Shown here: positions 24,063-34,664 of the stretch, one piece after another
Layout: each line of letters starts with the position of its first letter
Numbering within the stretch: position 1 is the first letter of the stretch
NCBI GenBank assembly: GCA_037783415.1
Contig: JAZGTN010000029.1
Span: 248,001-312,000, forward strand
DNA from: Leptasterias polaris
Lineage: Eukaryota > Echinodermata > Asteroidea > Forcipulatida > Asteriidae
Length of the DNA: 64,000 nucleotides
Reading direction: 5' to 3'
The notes under the pieces: generated by a model
Seen by the model: the letters and a program-made list of their open reading frames with translations, nothing else
Database searches by the model: none
Told to the model about the DNA's origin: nothing
Made by a program: the position numbers and the translations under genes

Positions 24063-27000
24063 TCATGTGATCGTGACATGGGGCATGGTCTTACCATGCT
24101 GCCCGACTTTAGCCGACAGAGTTGCCCGTGGGTGTGATCCGTGGCGCCGATGTACCATGGTGTCCTTCAGGATGAAATCATGAATAATGTTGTTGACCTT
24201 CTCTGGCTGTTCAACCATGACCATGTGGCTTGCATTGTTGAGCGTCTCCAGCTGAGATGCATATATTGTCTGAAATTGACAACAACAGGAGCAAAACTAA
24301 CGTTATTTCATTGTTGGGGTGAACGAACAAAAATTGACGAGAGTGGGATTTGAGCCTGTGCCCTCCGGGTCAATGTGATCTACCAACTGACATAAAAAAC
24401 CTGTGAAAATTTGGGTTTAATCCATTGTGTGAGTCGGGAGAAAATAGTTAAAAACCATGCACAATTTTCAGCATGTCAAAATATTGTCCTTAATTTTGGT
24501 TGTAACAACCGAAATCAGCTGTTGCGTTTTTTAGGTTTTTAGATAGTTTTCTTGAAAATTACTTTATTTCAGAGGGCAATATTTCACACACAAAAATGGT
24601 TCTAGTATGAACTTCATAATCAGTAAGCTTTCAGACTAAAATTAAACAATGAAGTTTTTTTCCCCAATCCTGTATAACACATTAAAGGGTCTGTATACAT
24701 TTGGTAATGACTCTGAAAATTAATGGCAATAAAAACTTACTTGGTAAGAAGTACAGCAGCTTTGGATAGTATAATGCATTTTGAGAAACTTTTCACTTCG
24801 AAGTACTACGGTTATGGAAAAATATATTACTTTTAAACCCCCAAAATTTGAATTTGAGAAGCGTTACGGCCAAAACGCTTCTCAGACTGTGTATTCCTAT
24901 AGGGAATATTCTTCCTGCGTGGAAATATTTGCTCCGGTTTTTCGGTGATATCTCAAAAACGCGACCACCTTTTGAAGTGAAATTTTCACAGGTTTAGTTT
25001 TAATGTATATACCTACATTTGTATAGGATTAAAACAATCAAACGGTTCCAAAAACCAAAGGTATACTTTGCCTTTAAAGGAGAACGCTGATGACTAACAG
25101 AGTATTCAAGAATGTCCGTTCTGAATTACATCAGCGGAAAGACATAGAGAAAATAAAATACAAACACTCAATTGAAACTGAGAGATACAATTATCCAACA
25201 ATAATCACCTCATTCATCCATTTTTCATCGTCGAGTTGTACGAGTTCGTCTTGCATACCGTAGATGAGCAGCACGCCGACATTGAGGGCAGCATGGTAGT
25301 CCTCGTTTCCTTCCATCCACAGCTGTCCCTGCATCGTTGCACGGAGAACATACGCCGGGACGTCGAAGGATCGCGTCTTGTCTTGCTTTGTCTGCTGGCT
25401 GTTTTGGTGGAATGCTTGGCTGTAATCAAGTTTTAAAATGCAACAGATGTCAATAAAGTGAATAGTATTTTCAGATAGGCATCAGTTGAGAGTGTAAATG
25501 TGTAAGGTTATTTTAATAGCTGCCGGTATTGAGAGTACTTCCTTTTGTCGCTTTCTTTCTATCGGTTTGCCTCCTCCCCTCCCTCTTTTCCCTTCTTTCT
25601 ACTTTTCACTTCGTTTAACCATTAAGGCGATTTAGAAACGGATTTTAACATTATTTTACAGTTAGACGGTTAACCGGTTAAACGTCCCAAACCCAACCCT
25701 TAACCAACTTGTCCTTTTGCCTTGTTGGATATAGGATGCAGAAGCACTCTATTTGTCTGTGTTCCACTCGGGCTAGTGTGATAACTAACAAAGACAACTT
25801 TTTTTCGCTGAAAATTACCAGGAACAAAAAGAGGAAGGAGATCAGCTAACCAGCTGTAAAGTTGATTGCCTGTTAGAAGTAAAAGTGGATCCGTCCAAGA
25901 TTCTTGGAACATGTTCCACAACTTCTAAAATCTATCCTAGACTCGATTTGACAAAGCACTAAGATCCATCCTAAGTTGAGTTGTCTCATTTTGCCAAAGT
26001 GATTTGTGTTGTGACTTGTGACATCACACTTTGAAGAGCAATTAAGAATGATTTGCAGTTAAGATCAATCTTAGCTCTTTGTGAATTCGAGCGCAGGTCT
26101 CTTACCTGACAAAGCCATTAATAATGACTGGTTTGATACAAGCCAACACTGGGCTGGGTAGACAGAACAGTTGACATAGTTCAGGCTGCAGTGAGACTGG
26201 ACCCCCACCACTGATTAACACAACTTTAGTCACTTTCCTCGAGCGTTCAGAGGCTATCTTGGCACAAAAACAGGCTCTGTAAAATAAAAAGTACAAATGA
26301 TACAAAAATACCTTCATCATGTTCAAAGCTAATTAAAGACAAGGTATAAAGCATTTACATAGGTTTGTACACAAGCCTGGATGCGCCCACAGTCCCACAC
26401 AGCTTCAAAACACATGGCAAGTATAGCAGTCTGCCATTAGTGATTCTTTGGTCACTGGCCAAATGCTAAGATTACTGGACGAGGACTTATACCTGCCCCC
26501 CAAAATCCACCTAGGCACTGAGCATACTCATAGGCCGAGCATCTACGAGACCACCAAGCACACCCAGTGACAAGAGGCCAGTTTGAATCCAACAATTAGG
26601 CTGTGTCCGAACTGGTGGATATGGCTATGGCTTGATTGCCCCATAATCATGCGTGGAAGTATAGGACGTCCTTAGCAACATCCTTAGCAACAGTGGTAGC
26701 CATGGCTGTAGCCACCAATACGGACACTGCCTTATCACCTGCTCTAGAATGGTGGGTCATGGGTTCACATTCCACTAGAGTAGTATGCCTGTGGATTTTG
26801 TTCTGGAGGACTTGGGAAAGCACCCTGCGCTTTAAAGCAAACAAAAAAGTAAAATGTACAAACAATTCAGACCATTGAAAAATGAAAGACAGAAAACCAA
26901 CCCATAAGAATGGCCCACTAGGACATTCCGCTTTTTGCAGTAGCGATCAAAGACGGCCAGCATGTCATCGGCGTGTTCCTGGAAGGTGTAGGCCTTAGAC

Positions 27001-27635
27001 TGATGAGGTGCTCTGCTCAAACCATGACCAAGCAGATCAGCAGCAACCACCTCAAAACCCTCATGGACAAAGTACCTCATCTGGTACTGCCAGAGGTCGG
27101 AGCTTCCGCCGACTCCGTGGATAAAGAAGAAGACGGTGTCCCCATCCTCCATGACGGATCGAAGAGAGCCCAAGCTTGACAATTCTGAATTAGCTGTGGG
27201 CCAATCTATAATCCGATTGTTCATTAAGCTGTCGTCGCTATTCCTTATTTGTTTCTCAAGGATGTGATCATGCAATGATACTCTCTTCTTCTCTGGAAGA
27301 TCAGCCTGTGGAGGGGCTGTAATACTTGGGTTTGTATTGCTTGGTTTACATGCTACACCATTCGCATCACCATCCCACTTCTGGGTGGTGTCATGCTTGA
27401 CATCGTCTCTATGAGCCTCATCGGCAGTCGTTTCTAACCCATGAAGTTCTGACGGTGCTATAGGCTGATGATAAGCCACACTGTGCTTCTTCTGTTTGAC
27501 CTCGGGAATGATATGCTGAACGTGTAGCCATCTTCCCTTGCGTATGTGGATGACATTGAGTGGTTCACTGGGTGAAGGTTCAGGGCCTACACGCTGGTTT
27601 CTCTGAGGTCCACAAGACACTGGTCTGGTCGTCAT
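24063..27635 (-). CDS. ABHD8: ABHD8, alpha/beta-hydrolase domain protein 8
   Basis: Four minus-strand coding exons join in phase to 440 residues (human 439): 27635-26902, 26276-26106, 25419-25209 and 24269-24063. Residues 25-45 carry the conserved N-terminal [12 protein letters not shown] motif. A low-complexity linker follows, then the hydrolase fold: oxyanion strand FFIHGVGG (about 170-177), nucleophile elbow GHSYG (241-245, Ser243, codon for Gly245 split by intron 1), acid LIYGMQDE, and His in [10 protein letters not shown]. The catalytic triad is thus complete. Substrate is unknown. The other exons contain [16 protein letters not shown] and [18 protein letters not shown]. The C-terminal tail after HDFIL is longer and basic. 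A 5' UTR intron is likely (acceptor at 27719, donor at 28478). The gene is head to head with MRPL34. Confidence 0.95.
24295..24400 (-). mobile_element. tRNA-derived SINE fragment (family B), ABHD8 last intron
   Basis: The minus strand reads ATGTCAGTTGGTAGATCAC, then GGCTCAAATCCCACTC (B box) and a tail with TTTTTGTTCGTTCACCCC. It belongs to the family at 8440, 33130 and 38865. Confidence 0.6.
24680..25082. mobile_element. MITE with ttaaagg...tttggtaat TIRs, in ABHD8 last intron
   Basis: The left end ttaaagggtctgtatacatt then tggtaatgac is matched by the right end ccaaaggtatactttgcctt then taaagg in inverted orientation. An internal palindrome gagaagcg...cgcttctc lies at about 24858-24885. This is the cleanest copy of the family that also gives 20655-21727. 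Confidence 0.75.
26590..26735. mobile_element. Palindromic MITE (gtgtccgaa...), ABHD8 intron 1
   Basis: It begins ggctgtgtccgaactggtgg and ends tagccaccaatacggacac; internal blocks tatggctatggct and agccatggctgtagcc are also inverted. Relatives are at 38405-38530, 41742-41875 and 61604-61713. Confidence 0.7.
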
Positions 27636-28478
27636 TGCTCATTGCACTGATTCTAGTTTGGGCATTCCTGTACAGCCCTAGATTTGATACATCTGTAGTG
27701 TAGGCTTACATTCTTAATCTGAGAAAGAAAAAAAAAATAATAATTGAAAATCAGACTTGAAAATGTTTTCTGTGAATGATTTAACTACTATTAATTATTA
27801 AGGACAGTACAGATAGATAGGATGAGAAATTTCAGACTTTTATCTGCATTCAGACTTTTCAAAGTCTGCCTGGTAAACAAACAATGCTGTAAAGTCATGC
27901 TCTGGGGATTCAATTGCAGCACGTGTTTGTCACAGGCAGCAGTGGTCAAAACCCCCTAAAAAGATTATATTTATATAATGTCAGCTGCACATGTACGCAT
28001 CAAAGACTAAAGAGGGCGCTCTTACAGTATTATAAGATGCTGGCTTAATAACGTCTAGACTAAGCAAAACTTAGTCGCTATATTGCAGTATTGGCACTTA
28101 ATATCCACTATCTTTTTTAAAGAAACTCATATTTAATTGTTAGTCACTGGTAAAAACCAGTCACTGCACGTGTTCAAAATCATGAAATATACACTGCTTT
28201 AGTTAAGATTAAGATAGTGACTTTCACAACTACGTACAAGAAAATCTTATAGGTTTTATTCCTTCCTCCATGGTTTTATTAAGGCTGAACTTCCTTATTT
28301 AGGGTCCTTTTTTAATATTTCTAATTCTACTTTTTTCTAGTTATAACTTCAAGACTTTACTCTTGACTTGACTCTTGTTGTTTGAGAAGAGGTGACTCTA
28401 CTTGAGAAGTTGATAGTTTCCCATATTGACATTACTGAATAATCAACAAAACTTAACATTATAACATATTCAACTTAC

Positions 28479-29267
28479 CTTTTTCGGATCACCCCTTTTT
28501 TCCTTCTGAATTCTGCTCGGGAATTAAACGGCTTAAATATTTATGCAGTTTCCATAGAATTGTTTAAATAGTCTGTTCAGTAGTGTTGACATTCCATTCT
28601 CAATGGCATGGCAGTCGAAGAGGCTGCGACCAGACTACACTTTTTTTTTCAAGGGCGCCACCTAGAGGGTGAAACAACTCATGCTGTAGAGAGGGGTGAA
28701 GCGAACCAACTCATGTTGATTGTAGAGAGTGAGAAATTTTTCAATCTTGTACAAAATGTAAGTATACAATTACATGCATTCACTCTGAACATCTTGCTAC
28801 GAAGTAATTGTTTGTGCGATTAAGCTTTAGCATGTGATGTTTAGCATGAAATCAACCTAGTTCTACACTTAAAATATTGCGGTGCATAAGTGGAGCTTGA
28901 CGAATGGTATTTATTGATTGGTATTGTATTGTTGTTGCCCTTCCAAATCAAGAACTTTCCTCACTCCCCCTCCTACTCCTATAGCCAGCCCTTCCTATTA
29001 TTATTAACCATGTTAACCCACCTCCCCCAGAATTCTAACAATTAGGCTAACGTTTTTACTAGCATGATGTATGTATTGAGTGTATGTGATTGAATGATCA
29101 CGATGAAGTACATTTCTTTTTCTTTCCCTTCTTCAAATCATGTTGCGGGCTAGACCGTCTGCGTGCGACCTTCTGATCTGAATATGTTTACATTTTACGA
29201 TCTGATGTATTGACTTTTCTACTTTTTGTAATCAACACATTTTTCCCCATGATTGTTTGACTTACAG
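28479..29267. promoter_or_regulatory. Shared ABHD8/MRPL34 upstream region
   Basis: On the minus strand a good donor (AAAAAG|GTAAGT) at 28478 ends a likely ABHD8 5' UTR exon that pairs with the acceptor TTTCTCAG at 27719. On the plus strand a donor (AAAAT|GTAAGTA) at 28758 could end an MRPL34 leader exon that pairs with the acceptor CTTACAG before 29268. The two starts therefore probably lie within a few hundred bases around 28.55-28.7 kb. The sequence gggcgccacctagagggtg at about 28653 resembles a CTCF core; this is suggestive only. Confidence 0.45.
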
Positions 29268-29305
29268 CGGCTTTCAAAACTGTTGAGGTTTATCCAAAAC
29301 GTCCA

Positions 29306-30075
29306 ATGATGGCCGCTACATTCTTAGCCCGTACAACAATTGCATTACACAATGTTGTCCTACAGCCAGCACTGAACAGTGTTTGTGTAGGAGCCTGCAT
29401 AAGGAAGCTCCAAAGGTAATTTTAAAGCTTTTTAACCCTCCTACTGTTCTCAACATTTTCAAGTGAGTTGACCAACCATTTGAAACCATTCAACTGCCAA
29501 AGTTGTGTATGGTGGCACAACTGTACGTGCACAGAACTAACTGTGTACTGTGTACTGTGTACATGCATTCCCTCATGGTATCATATTGCAAGGCTGGCAT
29601 AGCTTATCTATCATTCAAAACCACAGTGAATGGTATTGAATGGTCAGACAGCAAGAGGGATAAAGTGGCTTCAATTGTACTTCCTGTTTGCCTTGCCTTC
29701 AAATTCATAATTTGAATTACAGGCTATGATATAATCTTGTAATTTTGTTTATACATTTACAGTGCTATCATCTGCTCGAGACCAGCCCCTCTTCTAGCAA
29801 CACAAAGAACCCTGTCTACATGTACCAACAACAGTCTTGCGCCTCACTGGTGGCTTTCCTCAGTCATCAACCGATCCCAGCGCCCAGAGCTACTGCAGTG
29901 TCACCAGACCCCTTCCCTGGTCCCCTGTTGTTTCAAAGCGCGAGGTAACACATACCAGCCTAGCAACGTAAAACGGAAACGCAAGCATGGCTTCCACCAG
30001 CGCATGAAGACGAGCTCAGGCATTAAACTCATATGGAGGAGGCTGCTCAAAGGAAGAAGACTTCTGACCCACTGA
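29306..30075 (+). CDS. MRPL34: MRPL34, mitochondrial large-subunit ribosomal protein L34 (bL34m)
   Basis: Two plus-strand exons (29306-29415 and 29763-30075) join in phase 2 to 140 residues. The C-terminal 45 residues are the bL34 domain: [18 protein letters not shown], then [20 protein letters not shown] and a basic end RRLLTH before TGA. L34 binds 23S-type rRNA in the mitochondrial 39S subunit. The first about 90 residues are rich in Ala, Leu, Thr, Ser and Arg and poor in acids, as expected of a mitochondrial presequence; the protein is longer than the 92-residue human one because of this leader. Two tandem ATGs (29306, 29309) are possible starts. An acceptor at 29267 implies a non-coding first exon. 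Intron 1 contains a TTAA-flanked MITE. Confidence 0.92.
29436..29659. mobile_element. piggyBac-type MITE in MRPL34 intron 1
   Basis: The element starts CCCTCCTACTGTTC after TTAA (29432-29435) and ends GACAGCAAGAGGG before ATAA (29660-29663, one base from TTAA). TIRs of about 12-16 bp with CCCT ends and a TTAA target are hallmarks of the piggyBac superfamily. An inverted copy with intact TTAA on both sides is at 49888-50100. Confidence 0.85.
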
Positions 30076-30469
30076 AAAAACAAACTCTTGAGAGGGATTT
30101 TGAACTGTCCAGTCACCTCATTTAGGACTTAATTTTGTTGTCAACTTGATACACTTAAAAATGTGTTTACTTTTTGCAGTCATGGTTAGGGCCTGCAATG
30201 CTCCATTAAAGGGGGACTGTTGTCATTATCATAGCAGGGCTGTTGCTGTACATGGAATCATGAACTATAACCAAGGAAATGCACATGCGCACACTGGCCG
30301 TCGCATCACAAAGGCCGCCATCAATCATTACATTGTGATGCGATGGCCAGCATGCGCACACGTTACTAGGTTAGAGTTATATTTCCATGTACAGCCACAG
30401 GTCTCCTAGAATCATGACACTTGACAGTAGTCCCCTTTTAACTTGTACCCTCCCAGATCCTCAAATAAC

Positions 30470-30890
30470 CTATTCAAGTGTTGTTCCAATTGTGAAGGAT
30501 CTACGACTTCAGGCTCAAACAGCAACTGCTAATTATTGGGCCAGGCATACCAATCTTATCCAAGCCCCTACATGTTGGTGTTTAGGGACCATAGCGTGGA
30601 GGATTCAGGACTGTAGGCCCAAATAGTAAGTCCTTATCACTGGGCCAGGTATACCAATCTCTCCAAGTCCAACCATGTTGGTGTTAAGTGACTATAGAGT
30701 GGAGGATTCAGGACTGTAGGCCCAAATAGTAAGTCCTTATCACTGGGCCAGGTATACCAATCTTTCCAAGTCCAACCATGTTGGTGTTAAGTGACTATAG
30801 AGTGGAGGATTCAGGACTGTAGGCTCAAATAACAGCAATAATCACTAGGCAAGGCATACTGTACCAATCTTATCCAAGTATATTTGCGGA
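30470..30890. repeat. Tandem repeat, ~103-bp unit, about four copies
   Basis: The phrase ggattcaggactgtaggc recurs at about 30600, 30703 and 30806, giving a 103-bp period; partial degenerate units flank it on both sides. The unit contains gggccaggtataccaatct, which also occurs inverted at about 23158-23178, so it was built from a dispersed repeat. Confidence 0.85.
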
Positions 30891-33129
30891 TTCAGGAGGG
30901 TCTGATCTCCAGTCAAAAAGGCAACAGGAGTCAGAGTTAATAAACTTGTTCATTTCAATCATACTTGACATTTTCTAGTTTTTTATATTTACCCCAAATT
31001 TAATAGCACGGATATCCACAGACCAATGACATCCACAACCCCCAAGGACACATTTTAAAACAATTCTTGTAGAAAAATTATTACAATTTTATTCAATTTG
31101 CGCTCAAGTTTTCAGTTACATTGACAGATGCTTGATTCTTAGATTGACAAACAGTCACAGAGATAGTACTGAGTTTAAACAATTCAAAATTTTGCTGAGA
31201 TTTCTGTTCCATGAAACCCAGTAATGTACCTACAAAAAAAAGGAAATAATTTTGTCAAGTGGGTTGATTCTTCTTTTAAAATGTTTCATAAACCCAAAAA
31301 GATTAAATAATTAACATGTATTGTTGATTTCTCAAAATGTTAAAATATTTGAATTCCTCAGACTAAATTCAGTGTTACTATGTCATATGGTTAGGAGCTT
31401 GGCATTTGCATAATTATTGCGCAAGGGACAGCAAACCCCCGAACACAATTTCCAGTGAAACGTGTCACACAAATTATACCAGTCTTTGATAATCTGAAGG
31501 TTGCTATATAAAAGCTTGACACGGATCATGTGATGTATATATAGCCTTGATTGCAAGGCTGTCTTATTTGTCCACACACATGTAGTCTGTCCACGCACTA
31601 CATTGATTCCACGCATGGAGACTGTTAGGACGACAGTGTATATTCACCCAGACATGCCATTGTGTAGCCTGCACAGCCCATGGTACGCTTTGTTTCCCAA
31701 ACTGGAATTCATGCTCGTAATCTCTCCTTTTCTGGAAGTTATTGTGTAATCCCTGATTCCAGACCCTTTTCCTTATATTAGAGAGGTTTCGCAAGCGTAC
31801 GGATACAGATACAGATACGATATCTGTAACCGTTCACGTTTGATGCGCGTCAGTTTTTGTTTCGCAATCATAGAGTTGTGTCGGGCCTAGGCCAAGGTAT
31901 AGACACACATTGGCATAGGTTTTGCGAGCAAAACAAACCCAATAAATATTTGGTGTATGTTCTTGTTACATTGGAGAATTTGATTGAATAGTATTTTTGT
32001 TTAACTGATCGTTTTCGGAACCGCACGTTAAATGCGTGTAAAGAAAGTTTCCGGCAAGCATGTCAAAATAGAGACGCCTGTTTATACTGCATTTTCCCAT
32101 ATTTTGCTTACAAATGATGAACACATTTCTATCTATGTCATGAATGACACCTTTTAAAGCAATACCGGGGGAAATTTGTTTAATGAAGGGCAAAAATACA
32201 ACTAAAATCAGCAAAACAGTATCCGTTTTTAACGTACATGTATGAGCTTCCGAATCCGTAGTCAACGCGCATGCAAAACACAGAAGCCATGGTTACGCGT
32301 CACGTGAACACACGAAACTTCTCTATTATCTTTACAATACCTGTATTCAATTATGGAGCACCACAGCAGTATGCATGGCAAAATAAAGGATGAACGTGAC
32401 GCGTGTTATACCAATGGTTTGTAATACATCGAGTGACATAAGGTTAATATAATTTACCTCAAATCTTTAACACCCTTGTGGTAAAAGGGCAATAAGATAA
32501 ATACATTTGTAATTTTGGTGGTGATCAAAGACGTCTACGATGACGGCCACATTATCGGTAAAGATTCAAACACAATGTATGCAAGGTCATAAATACAAAT
32601 AGAAAGTTTAACAGACCCCACAAGTATCTGGGAATCATATCTGGGAATGTTGGGTTCACACATGGAATATTTCTCTCCACCGGTTTCAGATGAACAAAAG
32701 TATCTCAAAAGTTACTCAAAACATAAATGCTGCTTTCTGGCAATCTCCACACAGTCAAGAGTCTTCTTCAGAACTGATTTGTTTTTCTCAAAATCTTATA
32801 CAAAAAAATTATCCTCAAGACTAGAGTTTGATATATTTACACTTTTTACATTACAACATATTTATATCATTAATTTTTTAATATATTATTGCTTTTATAA
32901 AATTGTTGATGCTCTCCCCCCTACAAGATCCAGGCTGTAGTATTGAAAGCAAAATAATTCTAAATAAATTATCTTTTTAATTGATTAGTACAAACCATAA
33001 ATGATTCCTGCATGTTCTACAATACATGTATGCTTGTAAACTAGTTTCTAAACCTTATATAATATGTTGCCTATGTTAGTATGTTCTAAGATTCAATCAT
33101 TAGCTTCGTTGTGGTGAAAGTGTTTCTAA

Positions 33130-33240
33130 CAAGTTATTTGGGGTTGAACAACGAAAAATTGAGCAGGATTTGAACAAACAACTTCTGGATTAACGTGCCG
33201 GTGCTCTACTAACTGAGCTGTTGCTTCCTTCCTTCGGATA
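33130..33240 (-). mobile_element. tRNA-derived SINE fragment (family B)
   Basis: The minus strand reads GCTCAGTTAGTAGAGCACCG, GCACGTTAATCC, then GTTCAAATCCTGCTC and a TTTTTCGTTGTTCAACCCC tail. It is the clearest tRNA-like head of family B in the window, but the anticodon stem and acceptor stem do not pair well. Confidence 0.65.
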
Positions 33241-34664
33241 GGAAGAAAAAGCTGTGGGTCCTGAGAGTTGTACATTGCAGGTAAATGTACACAGTACACC
33301 TATGGATACCAAAAGAGGTTCGCCCAGGTATTTCTGGCATGGTAAGCAAAAGATCGCGCCATATTACCTTACAAGGTTCTATATAAATGGGTCTCATAAT
33401 TCAAGCATAACTCTGAACGCCTGTCGCAAAAATAATGAGCGCTTTGCGATGTCCATCTGGCATAAATAAAGCACAACATAATAAATGCGTATTATATTAT
33501 TATCATTAACATTTGTTCATATTGCGCCTACTTGCCTTTTATATTTTGTGCGAGGTGGGATGTCAATGTAGCCGAACTATGTACAGGAAGAATTTCCCAC
33601 TTCGAAAATGTTTTACTGTTATTCATAAGTTGAGGTTTACAAGTAAAAATGAACTTTCGGATAGCTACAGTTTTCACTCTAGTACATTGTTTGCTATGTA
33701 TATAGCACATCATGTTGGCAAAGCTTTCTAGTAAAAAATAAGACATATCATGTGACATGCTCTAAACCAGTCAAAAGGCAGAATCTTTGTAAGTGGTGGG
33801 TGTTATAAATAAAATTAGCCCCCAGGGCAACGCGTACAATGGAGGCTTCAGCTTAAGTTGCCTCAGCATAACTCTAATCCTTCATCTAATCCTCTAACCC
33901 AGTACACTTATCGTTAATAGAAGGGGTTTGACCCGGTATTTTCTGGTACAGTTGGCTGCAGATTGTGCCATAGCGCCTTGTACAACATTAAATGGTGCTA
34001 TATATTAAAATGGGTCTAATATTTCGAACATAGCTCCACATACTTTGTAGAAAAAATAATGAGCGCTTTGAAACACCCCTGGGTGTGATGATGCTTAGGA
34101 TTATTATTATTATTAAACATTATTGACAGAGTAAACTATCATTTGAGTTCATGTAATGAGAGAAATGCAGTCCAACCATACAGTCTGTCAGCTTTTTAAT
34201 AGGTGAGGTTTCATGCAATTCAATTATATCTGGAACTTCTCGGTGCAGACTGGACTTTTTGGTACAGACTGCAATAGTACAACCCCAAAAGATATAGGTG
34301 TTACCTTTTGAATTCAGTAATGGAAAATAGACTTTGTAAGTCTTGCGCGTATTCGAATATTGGGACATGTTATGTGATGAGTGCGACTTAACGCCTTAAC
34401 GCAACGTACATGGGACCAAAGTGGGACCAAAGTGGGACCAAAGATTTTTTTAATTGAACAGTTTATTCCCTTCCTGTAACGCTTCATGCAGGATTAGTAT
34501 CTTCTGTTCCAACCACTTAAATAAATTTCAAGAGACTGAGGCAGAAGGGAAAAATAGTCAGGCCCCATTTTGTGAGTCGATTATTAGCACAATGATTTCA
34601 ATCTTGTATACAGGGAATCCAACGAGAAAATCTTCAGCATGATAGAGTGGGTCGAACGCGGGTA

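Larger units (their letters stand above)
30076..34664. other. Non-coding region between MRPL34 and SPG21 3' ends
   Basis: The two genes converge here. Contents are an imperfect inverted repeat (tgcacatgcgcacactggcc at about 30280 versus ggccagcatgcgcacacg at about 30346), a tandem repeat (30470-30890), a SINE fragment (33130-33240), and two related segments with ttctatataaatgggtctca / gagcgctttg at about 33370-33450 and 33990-34075. A minus-strand AATAAA at about 34461-34466 lies 200 bp past the SPG21 stop and is its likely polyadenylation signal. 30900-33100 shows nothing I can name. Confidence 0.55.

Noticed and set aside
26832..27635. 267-codon single-exon ABHD8-like protein
   Set aside because: The last part reads into an intron. 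The catalytic region continues only after splicing at 26902 to the exon at 26276.
33130..33240. tRNA gene
   Set aside because: A- and B-box-like sequences are present, but stems do not pair properly and several dispersed copies exist, so it is a tRNA-derived SINE.
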